Under the pieces are notes generated by a model that ran no database searches, was not told where the DNA came from, and worked only from the letters and a program-made list of their open reading frames with translations. Positions 1-8,330 of a DNA stretch of 64,000 bases are shown here, piece by piece. Source of the DNA: Eutrophovita brisbanensis. GTDB taxonomy: Bacteria; Pseudomonadota; Gammaproteobacteria; Burkholderiales; Eutrophovitaceae. Location: the NCBI GenBank assembly GCA_038147395.1, contig JAYQTM010000001.1:1798001-1862000 (forward strand), read 5' to 3'. Both the position numbers and the translations under genes were made by a program. How positions within the stretch are numbered: position 1 is the stretch's first letter; each line of letters starts with the position of its first letter.

Positions 1-349
1 TGAAAATATCACGAGCAAGCTTTCTCAGATCGTTACCATCGAGAGATCGATAACGACTGATGAGTTGATAAACGTCTAACTCAAATTGAAAATCATCAAC
101 GACTCGAAAGCTCTTTGGAACCTCAGCCGACCAAGACGCAAGCGTGACATATTTAGGTAGCAGAGTTGCCGAGCCGATCGCTTTAAATATGAGAGACGAG
201 ATCTCTGACGCTGCATGTAAGGCCGGAAGAACGAACACCCGCTGCGAGTCTTTACCAGTATCAGCAAAAAAATCATAGGCGTATTGCGCGATGAGGTTTT
301 GGCTCACCTCATGTGGCCACGTATTCAGGCACTCAGGACTAGTAGTCAT
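1..349 (-). CDS. N-terminal fragment of a possible AddB/RecB-like PD-(D/E)XK nuclease
   Basis: An open minus-strand frame begins at ATG 349-347 and runs without a stop past base 1, so only about 116 N-terminal residues are visible. The stretch RVFVLPALHAASEI followed by LLPKYVTLASW resembles the start of AddB-type helicase/nuclease subunits, in which a hydrophobic strand and a short list of folds precede a LLP...TL motif. Such genes often sit near trxA-rho-rpmE in betaproteobacteria, which are just to the right here. The start lies 24 nt beyond the fdxA stop, so the two could be cotranscribed. The catalytic domains are outside the window. The reading frame is well supported; the function is a weak inference. 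Confidence 0.5.
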   Translation of the reverse strand, partial: MTTSPECLNTWPHEVSQNLIAQYAYDFFADTGKDSQRVFVLPALHAASEISSLIFKAIGSATLLPKYVTLASWSAEVPKSFRVVDDFQFELDVYQLISRYRSLDGNDLRKLARDIF

Positions 350-373
350 GACGCCTGTCTACCATCCAATCGA

Positions 374-697
374 TTATCGCTCTAGCAGCTCTCGCTTATT
401 TGGTTTGTTTTGCCAAGCTTCCGCATCCTCGGGGGCATCCTTTCTTTCCGTGATGCTAGGCCATCCTTTGGCTAATTCCGCATTCAATTCGATGAAATCC
501 CTTTGATCCTCAGGCACGTCGTCTTCTGCATAAATGGCCTCCTCCGGACACTCAGCGACGCATAATGTGCAATCAATGCACTCATCGGGGTCGATCACAA
601 GCATGTTGGGCCCTTCTCGAAAGCAGTCTACGGGACACACATCAACACAATCCGTCCATTTACATTTGATACAGGTTTCGACCACAACATAAGTCAT
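374..697 (-). CDS. fdxA: 7Fe-8S ferredoxin FdxA
   Basis: A 107-residue cytoplasmic electron carrier. Cys9, Cys17 and Cys50 fit the [3Fe-4S] ligands and Cys21, Cys40, Cys43 and Cys46 fit the [4Fe-4S] ligands of Azotobacter-type ferredoxin I; the CxxCxxCxxxCP block is seen at residues 40-51. The C-terminal acidic extension of about 50 residues is usual for the family. An AAGGA ribosome site lies 7 nt before the ATG. The redox partner cannot be told from the context. It is divergent from trxA across a 317-bp gap. The family call is secure; the physiological role is not defined by the sequence. Confidence 0.93.
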   Translation of the reverse strand: MTYVVVETCIKCKWTDCVDVCPVDCFREGPNMLVIDPDECIDCTLCVAECPEEAIYAEDDVPEDQRDFIELNAELAKGWPSITERKDAPEDAEAWQNKPNKRELLER

Positions 698-1014
698 TGA
701 AATTCCTTAGATAATATTTTTACAGTTAAGCCAATATCGAAATTCTACCAAACGATCTTGAAAGAGAATTTATTCACATCGGTCAACGTATTCCTTGTGA
801 CAAATTGTCGACAGTTTCATTTATCGACTTTATTTATTGAACATATCGATAAAAATTTGATCTATAATCCCGACAACAAGAGCGAAAGCCCTACACGACT
901 TACACGTCGTAAGCTAAAGAAACTACGCAAACTATCCACCTTACCTTATTACTCCGACGACTCCTCGTCGAGAGACCCATTTAACAGTTCAACAAAATTT
1001 AGGATTGAATACTA
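698..1014. other. Divergent intergenic region fdxA/trxA
   Basis: This 317-bp gap holds the promoters for fdxA (leftward) and trxA (rightward). A perfect TATAAT is at 863-868, but the nearest good upstream hexamer, TTGAAC at 837-842, is 20 bp away, so the -35 assignment is poor. An open frame running through it toward trxA has an unusual Ser/Arg-rich composition and resembles no known protein; I do not call it. No RNA gene was recognised. Confidence 0.4.
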
Positions 1015-1341
1015 ATGAGCGATAACATTCATCATATTTCTGACGACTCGTTTCAAGAGGAAGTTCTTGACTCTGAACTTCCGGTGTTGGTCGACTATTG
1101 GGCCGAGTGGTGTGGTCCATGTAAGATGATTGCACCAATCCTCGATGAGGTCGCGCAAGAGTACTCCGGAAAACTAAAAATCGCAAAGCTGAATATTGAC
1201 GACAACCAATTGACACCGCCGAAATTCGGCATCAGAGGCATTCCCACACTAATGTTATTCAAGGGCGGAAACGCTGAAGCAACCAAGGTTGGTGCGCTGT
1301 CCAAATCACAGTTGACAGCATTCATCGACAGCAACATTTAA
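1015..1341 (+). CDS. trxA: Thioredoxin
   Basis: A 108-residue thioredoxin that reduces protein disulfides in the cytoplasm. The active site WCGPC is at residues 32-36 (Cys33, Cys36), and the cis-proline loop GIRGIPT and the C-terminal KVGALSKSQL segment match E. coli Trx1 closely. Length is the family norm. AGGATTG lies about 10 nt upstream of ATG. It is followed after 98 nt by rho, an old gene order in proteobacteria. Confidence 0.97.
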   Translation: MSDNIHHISDDSFQEEVLDSELPVLVDYWAEWCGPCKMIAPILDEVAQEYSGKLKIAKLNIDDNQLTPPKFGIRGIPTLMLFKGGNAEATKVGALSKSQLTAFIDSNI

Positions 1342-1361
1342 CTAGCAATTAACCCCACTTC

Positions 1362-1407
1362 GGAGGTGCGTAAAAAGTCGACTTCCATGACTCTTACCGA
1401 CACCTCC
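1362..1407 (+). promoter_or_regulatory. Inverted repeat in the rho leader
   Basis: GGAGGTG (1362-1368) and CACCTCC (1401-1407) can pair, enclosing 32 nt that include the palindrome AAGTCGACTT (1375-1384). It lies between trxA and rho, where autogenous Rho-dependent attenuation is known in E. coli. Pairing would hide a Shine-Dalgarno-like GGAGG. The function is inferred from position only. Confidence 0.3.
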
Positions 1408-1439
1408 AACGGATTTACCAATTCAACCATCCTCCCCAT

Positions 1440-2789
1440 ATGCATTTATCCGATCTAAAAAATTTACACGTCAGCGAGTTAATCGAGATGGCCATTGCCA
1501 ACCAAGTTGACAATGCCAACCGCATGAGAAAGCAGGACTTGATTTTTGCTCTCTTAAAGGACCAAGCAAAAAAGGGAGAAAGCATCTCCGGATCGGGCAC
1601 TCTGGAAGTCTTACCCGATGGGTTTGGTTTCCTTCGATCACCAGATACCTCTTACTTAGCGGGGCCAGATGACATATACGTCAGCCCATCTCAGATCAGA
1701 AGATTCAATCTTCACACCGGTGATTCGGTTGAGGGTGAGATTCGAACACCGAAAGACGGCGAACGTTATTTCGCTCTGGTCAAAGTTGATAAGGTCAACG
1801 ATGAAAAGCCTGAAAACAGCAAACATAAAACGCTGTTTGAGAACCTAACGCCTTTATTTCCGACTGATGCCCTTCGAATGGAGCGAGACATCAAATCGGA
1901 TGAAAACTTAACAGGGCGTATCATTGACATCATCGCGCCTGTTGGCAAAGGACAGCGCGGTCTTCTTGTCGCAAGCCCGAAAAGCGGTAAAACAGTGATG
2001 CTTCAACACATCGCTCACTCAATCGCCTCTAATTACCCTGACGTTTATCTTATTGTGCTTCTGATTGATGAACGTCCAGAGGAAGTGACTGAAATGCAGC
2101 GCTCAGTCCGAGGCGAGGTAGTTTCATCAACATTCGATGAGCCAGCTACACGGCACGTCCAGGTCGCTGAAATGGTGATGGAAAAAGCAAAACGCTTAGT
2201 CGAAAACAAAAAGGATGTTGTCATCCTCCTAGACTCGATAACACGACTAGCTAGAGCTTACAACACGGTAGCTCCGGCATCAGGAAAAGTACTTACTGGT
2301 GGTGTAGACGCGAATGCCCTTCAAAGACCCAAGAGGTTTTTTGGAGCCGCGAGGAATATCGAGGAAGGAGGCTCACTAACGATCATAGCGACCGCACTAA
2401 TCGACACCGGATCACGAATGGATGATGTGATCTACGAAGAATTCAAAGGCACTGGAAATATGGAAATCCACCTCGACAGAAGGATGACGGAAAAACGTAT
2501 CTACCCAGCGATTAACGTCAACAGGTCGGGAACGCGACGTGAGGAATTACTCATTGAGCCTGATATCTTGCAAAAGATATGGATACTGAGAAAACTGCTG
2601 TATCCGATGGATGAGCTCGAGGCGACCGAGTTTCTCACTGGCAAACTAAAAGCAACGAAAAATAACGACGAATTTTTCGATAGCATGAAAAAGGGTAAAT
2701 TCCAGCGATCAACTGCTGACTTGTCAAAAAATAGTTTTTCGGGGATAATCGCCGGCCAATTTAGAGAAAAGAATCTAGGTCATTATTAA
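1440..2789 (+). CDS. rho: Transcription termination factor Rho, with C-terminal extension
   Basis: Hexameric RNA-dependent ATPase that ends transcription. The N-terminal helical bundle (1-47) matches the family start; the cold-shock-like RNA-binding fold has the GFGFLR motif at 61-66. Walker A ASPKSGKT is at 178-185, and Walker B with DSITRLARAYN follows near 265. The protein is 449 residues, against about 419 in E. coli: it continues about 31 residues past the usual MKK-type end with a basic/polar tail finishing in NLGHY. No clear Shine-Dalgarno is seen before ATG 1440, but the start aligns with family N-termini. Identity is certain; the tail is unusual. Confidence 0.96.
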   Translation: MHLSDLKNLHVSELIEMAIANQVDNANRMRKQDLIFALLKDQAKKGESISGSGTLEVLPDGFGFLRSPDTSYLAGPDDIYVSPSQIRRFNLHTGDSVEGEIRTPKDGERYFALVKVDKVNDEKPENSKHKTLFENLTPLFPTDALRMERDIKSDENLTGRIIDIIAPVGKGQRGLLVASPKSGKTVMLQHIAHSIASNYPDVYLIVLLIDERPEEVTEMQRSVRGEVVSSTFDEPATRHVQVAEMVMEKAKRLVENKKDVVILLDSITRLARAYNTVAPASGKVLTGGVDANALQRPKRFFGAARNIEEGGSLTIIATALIDTGSRMDDVIYEEFKGTGNMEIHLDRRMTEKRIYPAINVNRSGTRREELLIEPDILQKIWILRKLLYPMDELEATEFLTGKLKATKNNDEFFDSMKKGKFQRSTADLSKNSFSGIIAGQFREKNLGHY

Positions 2790-2828
2790 AAAGCGTACAA
2801 CTCGCTTTAGGAAAATTAGGACTAAAAA

Positions 2829-3050
2829 ATGAAAACTGACATCCACCCGTCATACGCGCCGGTTAACGTGACATGTAGCTGTGGCAGCACATTCGTCACC
2901 CAATCAACAATTGGAAAAGATATTTCGATTGAGGTGTGTTCGCTCTGCCACCCTTTCTATACCGGCAAACAAAAGATAGTTGACACCGCCGGACGAGTTG
3001 AGAAATTCAAACAAAAGTACGCGAATCGTGGAGTAAAAACTTCGGGATAA
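2829..3050 (+). CDS. rpmE: 50S ribosomal protein L31 (zinc-binding type)
   Basis: A 73-residue ribosomal protein at the central protuberance. Cys16, Cys18, Cys37 and Cys40 form the zinc site that marks the C+ type, and HPFYTGKQKIVDTAGRVEKF is the family signature. It lies 39 nt after rho and is followed by a strong terminator, so rho-rpmE probably ends one transcription unit. Confidence 0.96.
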   Translation: MKTDIHPSYAPVNVTCSCGSTFVTQSTIGKDISIEVCSLCHPFYTGKQKIVDTAGRVEKFKQKYANRGVKTSG

Positions 3051-3073
3051 CGAACACGCAAAATTTGAACCTT

Positions 3074-3102
3074 AAAGGGCAGCGAGAGCTGCCTTTTCTT
3101 TT
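3074..3102 (+). terminator. Intrinsic terminator after rpmE
   Basis: GGCAGC (3078-3083), loop GAGA, GCTGCC (3088-3093), with flanking A/T pairs, followed by TTTTCTTTT. The same stem sequence recurs after the cytochrome c gene near 61,270. Confidence 0.9.
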
Positions 3103-3152
3103 ATTACGACCCTTTTAGTCAACACCAGCTTCGCTGTAATTACAATGTTCAC

Positions 3153-4811
3153 ATGTTGAGACCAGCGCACTTACTCAGATACGACAGATTAGCAACAGTT
3201 ATTGGTGAACATCCGTTGATCCTGACAACTGTGGTGTGTCTACTGTGGTCGCTCATAGGTCTTGTGGGTCATGACCCTTGGAAATCGGAGGAAGCCATCC
3301 TAACGGGGATGCTAGCCCAAGCTCAAAATGCACCGATTTGGAGCGAAATAGTTATCTCCGAGAAGTTCCAAATCGCCGGGCCACTTTTTTACGTCGTCAG
3401 TGGCGGCTTCATCAGACTGTTCGAGAATATTCTGCCTCTTCATGATGCGGCCAGATTGTCAATGTTTGTTTGGCTCACTTTGACGTTTATTTTTGTAAGT
3501 TGTACGGCGAAAGAGCTTTGGGGTAAAACGCAACAATGGGTCGCTCCTCTACTTCTCGCCGGTTGTGCCGGACTGCTCGTTAAATCCCATCAGCTATCAA
3601 CCGAAACTCTATTACTTGCCGGCATATCGATACTTGTCTACGGACTAGCGCTCGCCCCAAGGCGATCAATCGCTGGTGGAATTTTTGTCGGTTTAGCAAT
3701 ATCAGTTTTGTGTCTTGGTTCAGCAGCACATAATCTGGCTTACGTGCTGTTGTGTTCGGTTCTACTCGTGATTGCGAACACCCGCTACCGCACCTCAAGA
3801 TTCCTCACATCGCTTGGTATCGCACTTATAGTTGCAGCGTCGTTTATTGCTTTGTGGGTTGGAGTGCTATACGCCACAGACCCTGGATTACCAAGAATGT
3901 GGAGTCACAACGCTTCAGAGACAGCATTGGACGCATTTTCAATGCCAAGCATCTCAAGAATCATCTACCCCATATCCATTCTTCCATGGTTCACGTGGCC
4001 AACTTGGATCTTTGTCATTTGGTCTCTTTGGATCGAAGGTCGAGAAGGAATAAAGCGAAAGGAACTCCAGCTTCCCTTGGCTTTATGGGTCACGTCAAGT
4101 CTCATCATCTGTATGCAACCAATCGATTCAGAGGCACAGCTCATTCCAATTCTTATACCCTTTGCACTACTCGGCTCAATCGCAGCAAGCCGCACACCCA
4201 GAAGTGGAGGAAACGCTCTGTACTGGTTCTCGATTATGTCGACAGTATTTTTTATAGTTGCCGCTTGGGTCTATTTCTCCGCCTCGTATTTCGGGTTTCC
4301 AGAACGACTCGCTGAGCATCTTTTTCGTCTGCAACCAGGATATGCTCCAGGTCACCGCCCACTTTTAATAGCAGCAGCACTACTGCTTACCCTATTCTGG
4401 TTTTTTCTACTATTCAACATAAAACGCCATCCAGAGCGGTCAATCACAATGTGGACTCTTAACTTGACTGTCTGTTGGGCCATTTCCGTATTGCTTCTAT
4501 TTCATTGGATTGATGGAAGAAAATCCTACAAAACAGTGTTTGAATCGATGGCAGCAAGTATTAACACTCAATATAACTGCGTGATCGCACAAGTTGGCCC
4601 AGCTCAAAGATCGCTTATTCACTACCACGCATCTATCGCAACGACTGATGTCTATGAGGAGCGGGATGGAAAAGTTTGCGACTACTTGATTCACCAAGAT
4701 CAGTGGGACAGTCAAAACACAATCGGATTGCCCTGGCTTTTGATCTGGGAAGGTGGTCGCTCGGGTGACAAATCAGAGCGTTATCGACTTTACAGAAGAG
4801 AACTTGATTAA
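3153..4811 (+). CDS. GT39/ArnT-like integral membrane glycosyltransferase family protein
   Basis: A 552-residue inner-membrane protein with about a dozen hydrophobic segments. The early luminal motif HDPWKSEEA (near residue 39) matches the DPWKPDEA loop of GT-C polyprenyl-phosphate-linked sugar transferases related to ArnT, and EKFQIAGPLFY replaces the usual EKPPLYY. The last about 90 residues are soluble and end in RLYRRELD. Substrate is unknown. It starts a unit that runs into hslO with almost no gap. The superfamily is a confident call; enzymatic activity is inferred. Confidence 0.75.
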   Translation: MLRPAHLLRYDRLATVIGEHPLILTTVVCLLWSLIGLVGHDPWKSEEAILTGMLAQAQNAPIWSEIVISEKFQIAGPLFYVVSGGFIRLFENILPLHDAARLSMFVWLTLTFIFVSCTAKELWGKTQQWVAPLLLAGCAGLLVKSHQLSTETLLLAGISILVYGLALAPRRSIAGGIFVGLAISVLCLGSAAHNLAYVLLCSVLLVIANTRYRTSRFLTSLGIALIVAASFIALWVGVLYATDPGLPRMWSHNASETALDAFSMPSISRIIYPISILPWFTWPTWIFVIWSLWIEGREGIKRKELQLPLALWVTSSLIICMQPIDSEAQLIPILIPFALLGSIAASRTPRSGGNALYWFSIMSTVFFIVAAWVYFSASYFGFPERLAEHLFRLQPGYAPGHRPLLIAAALLLTLFWFFLLFNIKRHPERSITMWTLNLTVCWAISVLLLFHWIDGRKSYKTVFESMAASINTQYNCVIAQVGPAQRSLIHYHASIATTDVYEERDGKVCDYLIHQDQWDSQNTIGLPWLLIWEGGRSGDKSERYRLYRRELD

Positions 4812-4812
4812 A

Positions 4813-5670
4813 GTGCCGAACGAAGACGTACTGCATAAATTTATATTTGAGTCACAGAATGTTCGTGGCGAAATTGTGACACTGGGGCCTTCATGGCAGA
4901 CACTTCTCGAGCGTCGAACCTACCCTCAGGCAATGGTCGAAGTATTAGGTGAGCTATCAGTCGCCGCTTTGTTGCTCTCAGCCACAATAAAAATTGATGG
5001 CACCCTTGCCCTGCAATATCGTGGCACCACTGGGATCCAACTCCTGGTTGCTGAAGTCTTCAAAGCCAATTTTTTTCGATCCATGGCAAAGTGGGACGAG
5101 TCGCTTGATGGACAATCGACACAACCCAACCTACTCCGTGAAGGCTCTCTCGCGGTAACTATTACCCAAGAGAACTTAAAACAAAGTTATCAAGGAATTG
5201 TGGACACACAGCAACAAACAGTTCAAGAGGCCCTCGCTCACTATATGGCGCAATCGGAGCAGATTCCGACTCGACTTTGGCTCGCCGCGAACGCACAAAA
5301 TGCAGCGGGGCTGATGATTCAAAAAATTCCAGGAGTGCCTGATCAAGACGCTGATGCCTGGAATCGAATCAGTCAGCTTGCGAGCACTGTCTCAAAACAT
5401 GAACTACTGGAATTGGCACCTCAACAGCTATTAAGACGACTGTTCCATGAAGAGACCATGCGAGTTTTCGACCCCAATCAAATAGAGTTCTCATGCAAGT
5501 GCTCCGAATCACGAACAACAAATATGCTTAGATCCCTAGGGGAAGAGGAAGTAAGGGAAATACTCGATGAGAAAGCCAGCGTTGATATTACCTGTGACTT
5601 TTGCGGTAAGAATTATATTTACTCCGAAGCTGGGGTCGACCGTATTTTTTCTGAATCATCACTGAATTAA
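4813..5670 (+). CDS. hslO: Redox-regulated molecular chaperone Hsp33
   Basis: Cytoplasmic holdase activated by oxidation. The C-terminal zinc site is visible as CKC and CDFC in the last quarter, and the N-terminal core (FESQNVRGEIVTL) aligns with E. coli Hsp33. I chose GTG 4813 because VPNEDVLHKF lines up with the E. coli N-terminus and starts 2 nt after the upstream stop. In-frame GTG codons at 4753 and 4765 would add up to 20 residues and overlap the preceding gene. Paired with hslR as in enterobacteria. Confidence 0.93.
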   Translation: MPNEDVLHKFIFESQNVRGEIVTLGPSWQTLLERRTYPQAMVEVLGELSVAALLLSATIKIDGTLALQYRGTTGIQLLVAEVFKANFFRSMAKWDESLDGQSTQPNLLREGSLAVTITQENLKQSYQGIVDTQQQTVQEALAHYMAQSEQIPTRLWLAANAQNAAGLMIQKIPGVPDQDADAWNRISQLASTVSKHELLELAPQQLLRRLFHEETMRVFDPNQIEFSCKCSESRTTNMLRSLGEEEVREILDEKASVDITCDFCGKNYIYSEAGVDRIFSESSLN

Positions 5671-5676
5671 CCCCCG

Positions 5677-6075
5677 ATGAGCGACGACGATCAAACGGTT
5701 CGGATTGATAAGTGGTTATGGGCTGCACGTTTCTTTAAAACGAGAAGCCTTGCGGCAAACGCGATAACAAACGGCCGGGTACAAGTCAATCAGGTTCGAG
5801 TCAAACCATCAAAGCATCTTGTTATCGGAGACAGGCTCGAGATTCGAATAACCCCTTACTCGTGGATTGTGGAAGTCCTCAAAATCAGCAGCCACAGAGG
5901 GTCTGCTGAAATCGCGCGCGGACTATTTCGGGAGGACGAACAAAGTATCCGCGATAGAGAGCAAATTCGAGAAAATTTAAAGCTTGAGAGACAACTGAAC
6001 CGAGGACACCTCGATACGAGACCAACCAAACGCGATCGCCAGAAGATCATTCGTTTTAAACAGAGCTCCCAATAA
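5677..6075 (+). CDS. hslR: Ribosome-associated heat shock protein Hsp15 (S4 domain)
   Basis: A 132-residue RNA-binding protein that in E. coli recycles stalled 50S subunits carrying nascent chains. The S4 domain (VRIDKWLWAARFFKTRSLAANAI, residues 8-30, shown in part) and a basic, helical C-terminus (RPTKRDRQKIIRFK) are clear. It lies 6 nt after hslO; the two are probably translated from one message. Confidence 0.92.
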   Translation: MSDDDQTVRIDKWLWAARFFKTRSLAANAITNGRVQVNQVRVKPSKHLVIGDRLEIRITPYSWIVEVLKISSHRGSAEIARGLFREDEQSIRDREQIRENLKLERQLNRGHLDTRPTKRDRQKIIRFKQSSQ

Positions 6076-6226
6076 TCAAATTTTTGCGATGCAGCAGATT
6101 TGAGCTTAAAGCATTTATAATGGTCGCTGAGACATAGTTTGCATCACAACATTAGTTGGCCAAAGTGATTTGAGGCTGAGGTAATTGTGACTTCGCGGCA
6201 AATGAATACATTAGAAAGGATAAAAC

Positions 6227-7414
6227 ATGAGTGACATCAAAGACGTCGTAGTGGTTTCCGGAGTACGGACAGCGGTTGGTGATTATGGCGGATCGCTGAA
6301 AGACATCCCCCCTACTCAGCTCGCTGCCAGATGTATTCAGGAGGCATTGACTCGAGCGAAAATCGAGTCAGAAGAAGTGGGTCACGTTGTTTTTGGCAAT
6401 GTGCTTCACACAGAGCCAAAAGATATGTACTTCTCCAGAGTGGCGAGCATGGACGGAGGCATTCCGAAAGAAGTGCCCGCGCTGACTTTAAACCGACTCT
6501 GTGGCAGTGGCCTACAAGCAATTATTTCTGCCGCTCAGATCGTTCAGCTTGGTGATGCAAAAATCACCGTTGCTGGAGGCGGTGAATCCATGAGCCGCTC
6601 AAACTATTGGCTACCGACGGCGCGTTGGGGATCCAAAATGGGAGATCAGGCAATCATCGACTCCATGGTGGGGGCGTTATCCGACCCATTCGAGGGCATG
6701 CATATGGGTATTACGGCTGAAAACGTTGCGGCTGAATATAAACTTGATCGCAAATCGCAAGATGAATTTGCACTTGAATCCCATCGACGCGCTACGAAAG
6801 CGATAAAAAATGGTTACTTCAAAGATCAAATACTTCCGATCGAAGTCAAGGCCGGTAAGACAACGCGCATGTTCGACACTGACGAACATGTAAGAGAGGA
6901 CATTTCACTAGAAAATCTTGAAAAACTGCGCGCTGTTTTTAAAAAAGACGGATCCGTAACGGCGGGGAATGCATCAGGAATTAACGATGGTGCGGCGGCA
7001 GTCGTCCTGATGGATCGCGATGAAGCCGAGAAAAAAGGGATTAAGTCTATGGCACGCCTCGTTAGCTACGGTCACGCAGGCGTAGAGCCGCGCGTTATGG
7101 GCCTTGGTCCTATCCCTGCGGTGGAGAATGCGCTCAGAAAAGCAAATTTATCCATATCAGATATGGATGTCATTGAGTCCAACGAAGCTTTTGCCGCTCA
7201 AGCATGCGCTGTGGCAAAAGCTTTGAAGTTTGACCCAGTCAAAACGAACCCAAATGGTGGTGCAGTAGCGCTTGGACATCCCGTAGGCGCGACAGGCAGC
7301 ATCATCACCGTGAAAGCACTGTACGAACTAGAGCGGATTCAAGGCAAGTACGCGTTAGTGACGATGTGCATCGGTGGAGGGCAAGGAATCGCCGCAATAT
7401 TCGAGAGAGCTTAG
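6227..7414 (+). CDS. phaA: Acetyl-CoA C-acetyltransferase (biosynthetic thiolase)
   Basis: Condenses two acetyl-CoA to acetoacetyl-CoA. The acylated cysteine is Cys92 in LNRLCGSGLQA; the C-terminal GGAVALGHPVGATG and CIGGGQG motifs hold the catalytic His and second Cys. The 395-residue length is normal. A good ribosome site AGGA lies 8 nt before ATG. The phasin gene downstream points to PHA synthesis, but a thiolase of this class may also serve in beta-oxidation of short acyl chains, so the symbol is a contextual choice. A TATAAT at 6116-6121 may belong to its promoter. Confidence 0.85.
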   Translation: MSDIKDVVVVSGVRTAVGDYGGSLKDIPPTQLAARCIQEALTRAKIESEEVGHVVFGNVLHTEPKDMYFSRVASMDGGIPKEVPALTLNRLCGSGLQAIISAAQIVQLGDAKITVAGGGESMSRSNYWLPTARWGSKMGDQAIIDSMVGALSDPFEGMHMGITAENVAAEYKLDRKSQDEFALESHRRATKAIKNGYFKDQILPIEVKAGKTTRMFDTDEHVREDISLENLEKLRAVFKKDGSVTAGNASGINDGAAAVVLMDRDEAEKKGIKSMARLVSYGHAGVEPRVMGLGPIPAVENALRKANLSISDMDVIESNEAFAAQACAVAKALKFDPVKTNPNGGAVALGHPVGATGSIITVKALYELERIQGKYALVTMCIGGGQGIAAIFERA

Positions 7415-7581
7415 ACCGTATCCAATAATAGGAATGGGTAACGCATCAACGAGTCAACCATAACAATATTGCGGTGCGAATCATATTGAATTGCCAAAAC
7501 TTTAATAAATATTTAACATTCTAATTTGCAAAAAAAACGGTAAGTATATGATTTTTATTTATTTATTATATTTTGGGATAT

Positions 7582-7609
7582 TTGACATTGAGCCATAAAT
7601 TGATACAAT
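7582..7609 (+). promoter_or_regulatory. Sigma-70 promoter of the phasin gene
   Basis: TTGACA (7582-7587), 16 bp spacer, TACAAT (7604-7609) preceded by TG at 7601-7602 as an extended -10. The predicted start is near 7616, about 50 nt before the ATG. Confidence 0.75.
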
Positions 7610-7618
7610 TGCAGTTAA

Positions 7619-7637
7619 TTTGATGCGTTGCATCAAA
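7619..7637 (+). promoter_or_regulatory. Palindromic operator candidate at the phasin start site
   Basis: TTTGATGC-GTT-GCATCAAA is an 8-bp perfect inverted repeat with a 3-bp centre. It covers about +3 to +21 of the predicted transcript. The TGC-N3-GCA core recalls TGC/GCA-type sites reported for PhaR repressors that control phasin genes. A PhaR role is inferred; no phaR gene is in the window. Confidence 0.55.
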
Positions 7638-7666
7638 ATTCAAATCAACTTTAAGCGGGGTTACAT

Positions 7667-8191
7667 ATGGCAACAGTATTAGAACAATTCACAGCGGTTC
7701 AGGAGAAGAGCTTGAGCGTAGCCAACGCGCTTACCTCAATCAATACGACTGCCGCGAACAAGATGTTTGACTTAAACGTCGCAACAGCTCAAGAGATTTC
7801 CAGTAAGGTTAGCGAAATCTCATCAGAAGCTTCACAAGTCAAAGACACAGACAGTCTCCAAAGTTTCCAAAGCAAATTCGCACAGCCCAGCTACGACAAT
7901 GTAGTCAACTACGTAAAGGCAAGTTTCGATATCGCTAATTCAGCCTCAACTGAGGTCACAAAACTCATGGAAGAGGCGTTTTCAGATGCGAATGAGGCAG
8001 TTGTTGCTTCTCTCGATAGCGCTGAGAAGAATGGTATTCCTGGGTCTGCCCTTGCGGCATCCTCGATCAAGGCTCTGATGTCCTTTGTGAACCAGGCGTA
8101 TGACACAGCCAGCAAGTCATCCAAACAAGCTCAAGAGGTAGTTACTTCATCTGTTGAGAACGTAACAAAAGCTGCGAAGAAAAAGAAATAA
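7667..8191 (+). CDS. Phasin family protein (PHA granule surface)
   Basis: A 174-residue Ala/Ser/Lys-rich helical protein of the Phasin_2 type, expected to coat polyhydroxyalkanoate granules. It starts with a conserved-looking MATVLEQFTAVQEKSLSVANAL segment (shown without gap in the family) and ends in a lysine-rich KKKK tail. There are no cysteines or membrane segments. It has its own promoter, operator candidate and terminator, so it is probably monocistronic and strongly expressed. The family call is good; the granule role follows from family knowledge and from phaA and phaM-like genes in the window. Confidence 0.82.
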   Translation: MATVLEQFTAVQEKSLSVANALTSINTTAANKMFDLNVATAQEISSKVSEISSEASQVKDTDSLQSFQSKFAQPSYDNVVNYVKASFDIANSASTEVTKLMEEAFSDANEAVVASLDSAEKNGIPGSALAASSIKALMSFVNQAYDTASKSSKQAQEVVTSSVENVTKAAKKKK

Positions 8192-8213
8192 GTCTTTCCA
8201 GCTAACATAAATG

Positions 8214-8245
8214 AAGCCCCTGTATTACTGCAGGGGCTTTTTTTC
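8214..8245 (+). terminator. Intrinsic terminator after the phasin gene
   Basis: AAGCCCCTG (8214-8222), loop of 8, CAGGGGCTT (8231-8239), then a T tract. A 9-bp GC-rich stem followed by seven Ts. Confidence 0.95.
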
Positions 8246-8330
8246 GCCTCAAAAGCGATATCTTGCTATCCTGACAGAGTGAAACGTTAGCCTGAGAAGG
8301 CAAAGCGCAACAAAAAATGACGTAATCAGA

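Noticed and set aside
758..1015. An 85-codon open frame between fdxA and trxA
   Set aside because: Its composition is Ser/Arg/Thr-rich with no recognisable motif, it has no good ribosome site, and it runs to the trxA start. It is probably non-coding.
3752..4315. A long open frame inside the GT39-like gene
   Set aside because: It lies wholly within a clear membrane protein in another frame and has no family-like motif.
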